Assembly (NCBI GenBank): GCA_029237825.1
Contig: JAQZBQ010000004.1
Coordinates: forward strand, 124,001 to 188,000
Length of the DNA: 64,000 nucleotides
DNA from: Bacteroidota bacterium
GTDB lineage: Bacteria > Bacteroidota > Bacteroidia > B-17B0 > Aurantibacillaceae
Reading direction: 5' to 3'
The position numbers were made by a program, and so were the translations under genes. This document shows, piece after piece, positions 52,940 through 60,846 of the stretch. The notes beneath the pieces were generated by a model that did not search any database, was not told the origin of the DNA, and saw nothing but the letters and a program-made list of their open reading frames with translations. Each line of letters begins with the position of its first letter. Position 1 is the first letter of the stretch.

Positions 52940-54262
52940 ATGGATAGGTTAAAAGATAAATTTCGCGAAAAAGCTGTGCCACTTGCGGCTGAGATTAAAG
53001 ATATTATCAAAAATCATGGCGATTTTAAACTGGGAGAGATCACTGTTGCCCAGGTTTACCAAGGAATGAAGGGGATGGTAGGAATGGTAACAGAAACCTC
53101 TAAACTTGATGCGGAAGAAGGTATTCGTTTCCGCGGTTATTCTATTCCTGAGTTACGTAAGCATTTACCTAAGGCGCCCGGTGGTACAGAACCGTTGCCT
53201 GAAGGTATATTTTATTTAATGTTAGTGGGTGAATTGCCAACTCAGGAAGACGTGAGTTTTATCACGAACGAATGGCAGAAACGCAGCAATGTACCGAAAC
53301 ATGTATTTGATGTTATTGAGAAGTTGCCTACCGATACACACCCCATGACACAGTTTGTGATTGGTATTATGGCGATGCAAACCGAGAGTTTATTTGCAAA
53401 AGCATATGCTAAAGGAATTAATAAAAAAGATTACTGGGATTATGTGTATGAAGATTCTATGAATCTGATAGCACGTCTTCCACGCGTAGCAGCATATATT
53501 TATCGTCGTAAGTATAAAAACGGAGTTCATATCGAGCCAGATCATAAATTAGATTGGGCAGCAAATTTTGCTCATATGTTGGGCTATGAAGAATTTGATA
53601 TGAAGCGGTTAATGCGACTGTATCTTACTATTCACGTTGACCATGAGGGCGGAAACGTATCAGCGCATGCAACACATTTAGTAGGATCTGCTTTAAGCGA
53701 TCCGTATTTGGCATTTGCAGCTGGAATGAATGGTTTGGCAGGACCTTTACATGGTTTGGCTAACCAGGAAGTACTCGGATGGATTATGGAATTGAAAGAA
53801 AATCTGGGTGGCGGATTACCTACAAAAGAACAAATTGCAGAGTATATTAAGAAAACTTTAGCTGAAGGAAAAGTTGTACCGGGATACGGACATGCAGTTT
53901 TAAGAAAGACGGATCCTCGCTTCACAGCGCAACAGGATTTCTATAAAACCTATATTAAGCACGATAACATCTGCGAAATTGTTCAGATGGTTTATGAAGT
54001 TGCACCACCAATTTTGGAATCTACAGGTAAAATTAAAAATCCATGGCCAAACGTAGATGCACATTCAGGCGCATTACTCGTTCATTATGGCATGCACGAA
54101 TATGACTTTTATACAGTTTTATTCGGGGTTTCCCGTGCACTTGGTGTATTGGCAAGTCTGGTGTGGGACAGGGCTACCGGTTCTGCGATTGAAAGACCGA
54201 ATTCGATTACTACAGAAAATATCAAAGCAAAGATAAAGGCAGCACAGGAAGCAAAGGCCTAA
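52940..54262 (+). CDS. gltA: Citrate synthase, eukaryote (mitochondrial) type
   Basis: Condenses acetyl-CoA and oxaloacetate at the entry of the TCA cycle. Active-site segments: HVDHEGGNVSAHATHLVGSAL, MNGLAGPLHGLANQEVL with one catalytic His, VVPGYGHAVLRKTDPRF with the second, and NVDAHSGALL with the Asp. These read much more like animal mitochondrial citrate synthase (for example SDPYLAFAAGMNGLAGPLHG) than like E. coli GltA, and the NADH-binding N-terminal region of the E. coli type is absent. 440 residues. A terminator follows. Confidence 0.95.
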   Translation: MDRLKDKFREKAVPLAAEIKDIIKNHGDFKLGEITVAQVYQGMKGMVGMVTETSKLDAEEGIRFRGYSIPELRKHLPKAPGGTEPLPEGIFYLMLVGELPTQEDVSFITNEWQKRSNVPKHVFDVIEKLPTDTHPMTQFVIGIMAMQTESLFAKAYAKGINKKDYWDYVYEDSMNLIARLPRVAAYIYRRKYKNGVHIEPDHKLDWAANFAHMLGYEEFDMKRLMRLYLTIHVDHEGGNVSAHATHLVGSALSDPYLAFAAGMNGLAGPLHGLANQEVLGWIMELKENLGGGLPTKEQIAEYIKKTLAEGKVVPGYGHAVLRKTDPRFTAQQDFYKTYIKHDNICEIVQMVYEVAPPILESTGKIKNPWPNVDAHSGALLVHYGMHEYDFYTVLFGVSRALGVLASLVWDRATGSAIERPNSITTENIKAKIKAAQEAKA

Positions 54263-54274
54263 TTGATTTCAGTT

Positions 54275-54310
54275 TAAAAAAAAAACCATTCAGGAGAATG
54301 GTTTTTTTTA
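54275..54310 (+). terminator. Intrinsic terminator of gltA
   Basis: An A-tract then ACCATTC / AGAATGGT hairpin with a GG-centred loop, followed by eight T residues. Confidence 0.85.
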
Positions 54311-54365
54311 TGTCTCATTTTTAAATTGAGGGGCTAACCCCCTATTTTTTTGAAATCACACCCGT

Positions 54366-54373
54366 TACATTTG
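54366..54373 (+). promoter_or_regulatory. -7 element TACATTTG of a short transcription unit
   Basis: An exact TAnnTTTG box, followed about 25 bp later by a 10-codon ORF and, at 54483, by a terminator. No protein gene of normal size is in between. Confidence 0.4.
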
Positions 54374-54398
54374 TGTGAACCAAGAATTAAAAGAGACT

Positions 54399-54431
54399 AT
54401 GAAAAAGATTTTATTATTATTAGGCGCTTAA
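54399..54431 (+). CDS. Micro-ORF MKKILLLLGA, leader peptide or signal-peptide remnant
   Basis: ATG AAA AAG ATT TTA TTA TTA TTA GGC GCT TAA, a ten-residue peptide like the beginning of a signal peptide. It may be what remains of a lost secreted protein gene, or a leader with four Leu codons (TTA) ahead of the terminator at 54483. No homologue can be named. Confidence 0.3.
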   Translation: MKKILLLLGA

Positions 54432-54482
54432 TTCAATTCTCTGATCTCAGAAAATATTAGGCAATTATGAAGTTATGTTTTT

Positions 54483-54508
54483 GAAATCAGGCTATGCCTG
54501 ATTTTTTT
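54483..54508 (+). terminator. Intrinsic terminator upstream of the zinc phospholipase-like gene
   Basis: AAATCAGGC / GCCTGATTT around TAT, followed by a T-run, 34 bp before the ATG at 54542. It ends the short transcript or attenuates the next gene. Confidence 0.75.
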
Positions 54509-54541
54509 ATTTTATCTTTATATTCAGGTAGCCACACAGTC

Positions 54542-55531
54542 ATGAAAAGAAAATTTCTTTTAATTGTTTTTTGTTGTGTTGTTTTTCTTTTGTGCCTTCC
54601 AAAAGAGAACGCCCAGTCATGGGGTTTTTACGGACATAAAAGAATTAACCGAATGGCCGTGTTTACTTTACCTCCCGAAATGGTAACATTCTATAAAAAG
54701 CACATTGAGTTTATAACGAATCATGCAGTTGACCCCGACAAGCGGCGTTACGGAGTGGAGGGGGAAGCTCCACGCCACTACATCGACATTGATCACTATG
54801 GCATACATGCATTTGATAGTGTTCCGAAATACTGGAAGGCTGCTGTAACTAAGTATTCGGAAGATACCCTCATGGCTTATGGAATTGTTCCCTGGCAGAT
54901 TGAAAAACATTATTACAAATTAATGAATGCCTTTAAGGATGAGAATCTTGACAGGATTTTAAGTTACAGTGCCGATCTTGGTCATTACATTGCCGACGCG
55001 CATGTGCCCTTACACACTACCGAGAACTATAACGGTCAATTAACCGGTCAGCGAGGCATTCATGGATTTTGGGAGAGCCGCATTCCCGAATTAAAGGCTG
55101 AGGATTATGATTATTTTGTGGGACGGGCTAAGTATGTGGATTCGCCAATCATGGCTGCTTGGAAAATGGTGTATGACAGCCATATGGCGGTTGATAGCGT
55201 TTTAAAATTCGAGGCAATGTTAAACAGTCAATTTCCTTCTGATCAGAAATATGCTTTTGAAAACCGGGGTACTGTCATGATGAAAACGTATTCAGTTGAA
55301 TATACGAACCGTTACGACTTGTTGATTAAAGGTCAGGTTGAGCGAAGGATGCGTGAGAGCATTGCGATGGTGGGAAGTTTATGGTATACAGCCTGGGTTA
55401 ATTCAGGAAAGCCTAACCTTGAAAAGCTTGGGAACAAGGAAGTAAGTGATTCATTAAAAGCGCAAATGCAACGCGAAGAAGAGTTATATTTACAACAGAA
55501 AATAAAAAATGCCAAAGGGCATGAGGATTAA
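54542..55531 (+). CDS. Zinc-dependent phospholipase C / S1-P1 nuclease-like protein
   Basis: A 329-residue secreted zinc enzyme. The signal peptide (MKRKFLLIVFCCVVFLLCL) ends before SWGFYGHKRINRMAV; Trp at the mature N-terminus and the following His are ligands in this superfamily. Further ligands appear in HYIDIDHYG, in DLGHYIADAHVPLHTTEN and in the region after GQRGIHGFWES. All residues for a trinuclear zinc site seem present. The substrate could be phospholipid or nucleic acid; the family name does not decide. The ATG at 54542 is preferred to 54494, which lies in the upstream terminator. DUF4920 gene follows at 18 bp. Confidence 0.85.
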   Translation: MKRKFLLIVFCCVVFLLCLPKENAQSWGFYGHKRINRMAVFTLPPEMVTFYKKHIEFITNHAVDPDKRRYGVEGEAPRHYIDIDHYGIHAFDSVPKYWKAAVTKYSEDTLMAYGIVPWQIEKHYYKLMNAFKDENLDRILSYSADLGHYIADAHVPLHTTENYNGQLTGQRGIHGFWESRIPELKAEDYDYFVGRAKYVDSPIMAAWKMVYDSHMAVDSVLKFEAMLNSQFPSDQKYAFENRGTVMMKTYSVEYTNRYDLLIKGQVERRMRESIAMVGSLWYTAWVNSGKPNLEKLGNKEVSDSLKAQMQREEELYLQQKIKNAKGHED

Positions 55532-55549
55532 AAACCATTAAAACGTATT

Positions 55550-56023
55550 ATGAAAACTTTAGCAATCACACTGGCGGTTATTTTATCAAACTTTATTGCT
55601 GTTGCCCAGGCTCCGGCGGGGATGGCCAATGTTGGCGATAACTATGGGAAGAAAATAAACCAAGATGGTGCAATTTCAATTTCAGAATTACCGGAATTAT
55701 TAAAATCGAAAGACACTGTTGCTGTTAAAGTAAGAGCTAAGGCCTTGGCTTCATGTGCCAATAAAGGATGCTGGATGACGTTAAAAATTGATGAAAACAA
55801 TGAGGCGTTTGTGAAAATGAAGGATTATGGATTTTTTGTACCAACAGCTATTTCAGGTAAGAATGTGGTTTTAGAGGGAATTGCTTTTACAAAGATTACT
55901 TCGGTAGATGAACTGAAACATTATGCAGAAGATGGTAAAAAATCGCAGGCTGAAATTGATGCCATTACAAAGCCTAAAAAGGAAATTCGTTTTTTAGCGG
56001 ATGGAATTTTGATAGTTAAATAG
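55550..56023 (+). CDS. DUF4920 domain protein, exported
   Basis: A 157-residue protein with signal peptide (MKTLAITLAVILSNFIAVAQ). The DUF4920 core is at about 45-150: KVRAKALASCANKGCWMTLKI with Cys at two positions, then EAFVKMKDYGFFVPTAISGK, and EIRFLADGILIVK. The Cys pair could bind metal or form a disulfide. Function is unknown. It shares an operon with the zinc enzyme 18 bp upstream. Confidence 0.85.
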   Translation: MKTLAITLAVILSNFIAVAQAPAGMANVGDNYGKKINQDGAISISELPELLKSKDTVAVKVRAKALASCANKGCWMTLKIDENNEAFVKMKDYGFFVPTAISGKNVVLEGIAFTKITSVDELKHYAEDGKKSQAEIDAITKPKKEIRFLADGILIVK

Positions 56024-56052
56024 TTGATGAAATAGTTCTCATTTTTCGAAAT

Positions 56053-56091
56053 AAAAAACGCCTATTCGTGAAAATGAATAGGCGTTTTTTA
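56053..56091. terminator. Intrinsic terminator between DUF4920 gene and ssb
   Basis: AAAAAACGCCTATTC and GAATAGGCGTTTTTT with a short loop. Lies between convergent genes and can serve both. Confidence 0.9.
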
Positions 56092-56106
56092 ATGGGAATG
56101 ATAAAT

Positions 56107-56451
56107 TTATGAAGCTTTTTTTCCCAGCATTACAAATTCTGTAATTTCAATATCGGTTACATATCGTTTAACGCCATCTTTATCTGTGTAGTTATTGTTT
56201 TTTAATTTACCATCGATAGCAATTTCACTTCCTTTTTGAAGGTATTTTTCTGCGATGTCTGCATTTGCTCCCCAGGCTGTTAAATTGTGCCAGGTAGTTT
56301 CTGTAATTTTTTCTCCTTTTTGATTTTTGTACACTTCGTTGGTTGCGATAACTAGTTTCGCTACTTTCTTTCCACCTGCTAAAGTTTTTACTTCTGGTGT
56401 AGTTCCTAAATTTCCAATTAATTGTACGCGGTTTCTTAATGAGTTCATCAT
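56107..56451 (-). CDS. ssb: Single-stranded DNA-binding protein, short form
   Basis: OB-fold protein that coats ssDNA in replication and repair. NRVQLIGNLGTTPEVKTL, TTWHNLTAWGANADIAEKYLQKG and SEIAIDGKLKNNNYTDKDG are typical. At 114 residues it lacks the disordered linker and acidic DDIPF-type tip that recruits partner proteins, so it may be a secondary SSB. It could be a housekeeping or recombination-associated paralogue; the gene is monocistronic. Confidence 0.92.
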   Translation of the reverse strand: MMNSLRNRVQLIGNLGTTPEVKTLAGGKKVAKLVIATNEVYKNQKGEKITETTWHNLTAWGANADIAEKYLQKGSEIAIDGKLKNNNYTDKDGVKRYVTDIEITEFVMLGKKAS

Positions 56452-56671
56452 GTTTTCTTTTTTAAATTATTAAAGGTTTCTATAAATTAATGTCGTTTTG
56501 ATTTTTGAAGCGCTTCATCATTTCGACGACACAAAGGTAAGTGGAAGGAAAAATTGTATTCGGTTCTTAAACAGTTGTATCCGAATAGATTTATTTGTAG
56601 TCGTTTGTAAACGGAAAATTTTCCTTTAAAAAAGCCCTGAAATCCATTGATTCAGGACTAAGAAAGTATTT

Positions 56672-59600
56672 TTAGTTTTTAATTATTTTGTGTACTAAAG
56701 TCTTTCCACTTTCCGGGATTTTAATTTTTAATAGGTATACACCGCTTGTCAGATGTGTTATGTCGACGCTTAAATTATTATTTCCCTTTTCAACTATGGT
56801 ATGATTTTTCCAAACTGTTTCACCCGTGAAATCAACAGCTTCAATTTCTATTAATCCATTTGATGTAGAAATGTAATCATAATAGATCAAGCCTTTTGAT
56901 GGATTTGGTCTTACATTCATTATTTGTTCGATTCCTTTCGTTAAATCAACACTTACAATGTGAGAATAGATAAAGGTATTATCAAGATCCACCTGTTTTA
57001 ACCGATAATATGATAATGATTTCAAAGGGTTTTTGTCAATAATACTATAGGTTGTTTGGTTAACCGAATTTCCTTCACTCACGATTTTACCAACCAGCAT
57101 CCAATTCGTTGCGTCGGCCGATTTTTCTACCTCGAAATAGTCGTTGTTATGTTCTGACTCCGTTGCCCATGTTAATTGAACTTCTTCGTTATCATTTAAA
57201 ACAGCATTGAAATATAACAATTCTACCGGCAAAATAATGGCGCAATTGGTTGTAGCAGTTGCACCTGGAGATTGGCTTAAAGTAATATTCTGAATAATAT
57301 TAGCATAATTAGTTACTAATACAATATACACTTCTCCGGTTTGCGCATTTGCAATATCCATTTGCTCAGTATTCGAGCTTGAATAACTGCAATCGATTGG
57401 TGCAGGGTAAGAAGCGCAGTCAGCCTGTCCTGCTGCCAAATTCGGGTAAGGGCCCCACATAGCAAAGTCGACATCGGAACCCGCAGTTAAGTCAACTTCC
57501 ATAGTTCCGGGTGTGGCGATTTCAAGATAAAACCAGGTTGGATTTGGCTTTGTACTTAAACATCCATAATTGGGTCCAACAGGCGCTGCAGTACCCCCTG
57601 ACTGTGCCTGAAACACATAAGGCGATCCAGAACAAATTGGTTGCATTAAATTACACGTTGTGTTTGTAGGTGGTGGTGGCGTAGGACTGACACACAGGCT
57701 AAATGTTGTATTTTGCCCGGAAGTTGATGTTGATGAATAAATTCTCACAAAATAGGTAGCGCCAACTGTGAGGCCTGTTAATGTACTACTGTTGGGGTCG
57801 CTACATTTAATTGCCGCCCCGAGAGAGCCACATGTTCCTGCATATACTGAGTGGTACAAATCGGTTGTCGAACCTGAAACATTATTTAAATTCACATTCA
57901 TCGATGTACTATTTGCAACAAAAGAATACCATACATCATCATCTGCGGTGCCCCCGCAGGAACCCAATGCTATTCCTGTAGCAGTTGCCCCTGAAATTGT
58001 TCCCGCTGTTTGAACTGTGCATGTTGATGCTGCGGTATTGACCGGGGCGTTTGTTGCAGAGCATGGATTGTCGTTTGGCGGAGGCGGCGGCGGCGCCGAA
58101 ATACAAATATTCTGAGTAGTTATTACTGCGCTATAATAGGTATAAAGTCGTATGTAATATGTTTGTCCTACAGTTAGACCGGTTAATGTGCCACCTGTGT
58201 TATTGTCCGTACATAAAATCGAAGTCATCGTGCTTCCGCAGTTGCCTGAAAACACCTGCCAATAGATATCGGTAGCGCCTGAAACCCAGGTAGCGGATAA
58301 TATTTGAGTTGTGCTGGTCGCAACAAATTTAAACCAAACGTCATCATCTGGTGTTCCGGCATTGCTGGTGCACGAACCACTTGGTGTTACATTTGAATTG
58401 GTTGCAGCATTGGTTGATTGGTTTGTCAGGTTAGCGCAGGTTCCATCAGTGGGTATAACCGGAAAAGCAGTAGCTCCAGAACAATTATCGTTAGTAGGAG
58501 GGGGAGGAGGAGCTGAAATACAAATGTTTTGATTCGTACCACCGGTGCTCGACCAGGTGTACAGTCTGACATAATAAGTATTTCCGATTGTAAGACCAGT
58601 AATTGTTCCTCCGGAATTATTATCTGTGCAAAGGAGCGAATTCATTGTGCCGCTGCAGTTTCCTGAAAACACTTGCCAGTAAACATCGGTATTCCCAGAA
58701 TTATAAGTTGCAGTTAAAATTTGAGATGTGCTGGTTGCTACAAATTTAAACCACACATCATCATCCGGAGTCCCAGAATTGCTGGTGCAGGCACCAGTAG
58801 GTGTAACATTTGAATTGGTAGCTCCCGTAGTGTATTGATTTAATAAATTAGCACATGAACCATCTGTTGGTATGGAAGGAAATGATGTGGCGGACGAACA
58901 GTTGTCGTTTGTTGGCGGTGGTGGAGTGGTGGATATACAAATGTTTTGACTTGTCACATCTCCGCTATAATAAGTATACAACCTTACATAATAAGTTGCT
59001 CCTACGGTTAAACCCGTCATTGTGGCTCCAGCATCTGTATCGGTACATAGAATAGATGTCATGGTACCGTTGCAACTACTTGAGAATACCTGCCAATAAA
59101 CGTCACTGGCTCCTGAAACTTTTGTCGCGGATAAAATTTGAGTAGAATTAGTAGCAACAAACGAAAACCAAACATCATCATCCGGTGTTCCAAAGTTGCT
59201 GCTACAAGCACCCGAAGGTGTAACATTGGAATTCGAAGCACTTGCAGTAGACTGGTTCAGTAAATTTGCACACGATCCGTCAGTGGGAACCGAGGGAAAA
59301 GGAGTTGCGTTTGCGCAGTTATCATTTATTGGGGGGCATGAAGTAGAATTAGTTACGATTGCATTATCTGTTAAAGTACAACCGGATGAAGTATGCGTTA
59401 AGGTCCAGCGAAGTGTTACAGAAGTATTGGAAGGTATCGTACTTACATTCGATGTTGCAGAGCCTGAGTTTGAAAAGCTAATTCCGGTGCAATTAGTGAC
59501 ACAGCTCCATGATCCTGTGAAACCGGTAGGTGCTGCCGTTGCAGAAAGAGCAAACGTTCCTGTGTTACACAATAACTGATCCGGACCGGCATTAGCGGAT

Positions 59601-60304
59601 GGAGGAGTAGTGTAAGAAATTATAATTTGACCTCTTCCTCCTGCCGCACCACTACTATTCCTTGTTCCGCCACCCCCTCCGCCGCCAACGATCGAGCCGG
59701 GAAGACCTGGATCACCATTTGCTGTATTCCCATTTCCTCCATCGCCACCGATAGTTCCGGTACCACCTAATGGAATACTTCCATTTCCTGCTGTACCAAT
59801 TGGCGGCGCTCCCTCGCCCCCTCCGCCACTCCCAGTAGATAGACCTGTAGCGCCACTTCCACCATTATTACTTGAAGTTCCGCCACTACCTGTTCCTCCA
59901 GCGCCACCGGCGCCACCGGACGCGTAGGAGCCTCCAAGATTACCGCCTAAACCCGAAACTGTTGTAGATCCAACAATCAACATTGAAGTTCCACCTGCCG
60001 CTGCAGCAGTGGTAGATGTTCCTCCTGAGCCACCACTACCAACAGTATAATTATATGATGTTCCTGAAACAACAGATAATGAGGTATGCGAAGCGAAGCC
60101 TCCGCCACCACCACCACCGCCACCATTTTTATTTGCCCCGCCTCCATACCCACCGCCGCCTCCGCCACCCCAACATTGAACGGTAATGGTTGAAACACCA
60201 CAAGGTGGAATAAACGATCCTGAGGTTGTAAGTGTTAAAGTAGTAGTTTGTGAAAAAGCATATATCCATAAAATGGAAAAGAGCGAGGTTAGAAATTTTT
60301 TCAT
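56672..60304 (-). CDS. Giant T9SS protein with Gly-rich domain and tandem repeats
   Basis: A 1210-residue secreted protein, second gene of a two-gene module. It has a signal peptide (MKKFLTSLFSILWIYAFS), a glycine-rich region at about 45-235 (GGGGGGGYGGGANKNGGGGG), a short bridge, then three repeats of 139 codons and one diverged copy. Landmarks per unit are NDNC..A/S, GTPDDDVWFKFVAT and TYYVRLYTYYS. A C-terminal type A T9SS signal follows (NVRPNPSKGLIYYDY, GVYLLKIKI, LVHKIIKN). The repeats contain conserved Cys and Asp residues. Probably a surface adhesin or fibre; ligand unknown. It begins 24 bp after the small protein gene at 60329. Confidence 0.9.
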   Translation of the reverse strand: MKKFLTSLFSILWIYAFSQTTTLTLTTSGSFIPPCGVSTITVQCWGGGGGGGYGGGANKNGGGGGGGGGFASHTSLSVVSGTSYNYTVGSGGSGGTSTTAAAAGGTSMLIVGSTTVSGLGGNLGGSYASGGAGGAGGTGSGGTSSNNGGSGATGLSTGSGGGGEGAPPIGTAGNGSIPLGGTGTIGGDGGNGNTANGDPGLPGSIVGGGGGGGTRNSSGAAGGRGQIIISYTTPPSANAGPDQLLCNTGTFALSATAAPTGFTGSWSCVTNCTGISFSNSGSATSNVSTIPSNTSVTLRWTLTHTSSGCTLTDNAIVTNSTSCPPINDNCANATPFPSVPTDGSCANLLNQSTASASNSNVTPSGACSSNFGTPDDDVWFSFVATNSTQILSATKVSGASDVYWQVFSSSCNGTMTSILCTDTDAGATMTGLTVGATYYVRLYTYYSGDVTSQNICISTTPPPPTNDNCSSATSFPSIPTDGSCANLLNQYTTGATNSNVTPTGACTSNSGTPDDDVWFKFVATSTSQILTATYNSGNTDVYWQVFSGNCSGTMNSLLCTDNNSGGTITGLTIGNTYYVRLYTWSSTGGTNQNICISAPPPPPTNDNCSGATAFPVIPTDGTCANLTNQSTNAATNSNVTPSGSCTSNAGTPDDDVWFKFVATSTTQILSATWVSGATDIYWQVFSGNCGSTMTSILCTDNNTGGTLTGLTVGQTYYIRLYTYYSAVITTQNICISAPPPPPPNDNPCSATNAPVNTAASTCTVQTAGTISGATATGIALGSCGGTADDDVWYSFVANSTSMNVNLNNVSGSTTDLYHSVYAGTCGSLGAAIKCSDPNSSTLTGLTVGATYFVRIYSSTSTSGQNTTFSLCVSPTPPPPTNTTCNLMQPICSGSPYVFQAQSGGTAAPVGPNYGCLSTKPNPTWFYLEIATPGTMEVDLTAGSDVDFAMWGPYPNLAAGQADCASYPAPIDCSYSSSNTEQMDIANAQTGEVYIVLVTNYANIIQNITLSQSPGATATTNCAIILPVELLYFNAVLNDNEEVQLTWATESEHNNDYFEVEKSADATNWMLVGKIVSEGNSVNQTTYSIIDKNPLKSLSYYRLKQVDLDNTFIYSHIVSVDLTKGIEQIMNVRPNPSKGLIYYDYISTSNGLIEIEAVDFTGETVWKNHTIVEKGNNNLSVDITHLTSGVYLLKIKIPESGKTLVHKIIKN
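58098..59348 (-). repeat. Tandem 417-bp repeats within the giant T9SS gene
   Basis: Units start at about 58098, 58515 and 58932, exactly 417 bp (139 codons) apart. A fourth, diverged unit lies next to them at 57670-58097. Confidence 0.88.
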
Positions 60305-60328
60305 GAGATCGGGGCCAATAAGTTAAAA

Positions 60329-60619
60329 CTATTTGTAAGAGAGAATGTCTTCCTTTTTGATATGGTATTTTTTCAAAAGGTCAAACAAATCCGTTTCATC
60401 CATGGAAAGTTTATGTACTAACGTAAACTCGCGAACATGTTCACCGACCTCGACAGAAACCACTTTTTCGTTCCAGCTAATTAATTCATTTTTTAAATTC
60501 AGAATATTTTTTTCTGTTAGTCCCTCTGTTGAGATTTTAAGCGTTTTTGATTTAGTGAGGGTTTGAGAATAGGAAAGCTTAGCAGTAATTAAAAACATAG
60601 CTAATAATAAGTTTTTCAT
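60329..60619 (-). CDS. Small exported protein, first gene of a duplicated module
   Basis: A 96-residue protein with a signal peptide (MKNLLLAMFLITAKLSYSQ). The mature part has a beta-alpha-beta-beta-alpha-beta pattern (KTLKIST, NILNLKNELISW, VVSVEVGEHVREFTLVHK, LFDLLKKYHIKKEDILSY). It resembles a ferredoxin-like fold but has no Cys. Its second half aligns with the visible C-terminus of the partial gene at 63853-64000 (EFTLVHK..KYHIKKEDILS against ELAIEHN..KYKIPRHKIIS). Each lies just ahead of a giant T9SS protein. A chaperone, plug or assembly partner for that protein is inferred. Confidence 0.75.
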   Translation of the reverse strand: MKNLLLAMFLITAKLSYSQTLTKSKTLKISTEGLTEKNILNLKNELISWNEKVVSVEVGEHVREFTLVHKLSMDETDLFDLLKKYHIKKEDILSYK

Positions 60620-60846
60620 AATAGAAACGAGTTGTTACTATTATAAATTTAAATGTTTGGCCTGTGTGATCCTAGTTATGAAACCGGGGCAGAATAAGGG
60701 AGCTGAACATTAAACAACTGTTTATCTACCGATTAACCCAATTGATAGTCAGATTATATTGGTTAAACAAAAGTAAGTAAAAATTAACAACTAAAAATTT
60801 TAGATCTAAACAGGTTTAGGAGGCTACATAAATTTCTGACGATCCG

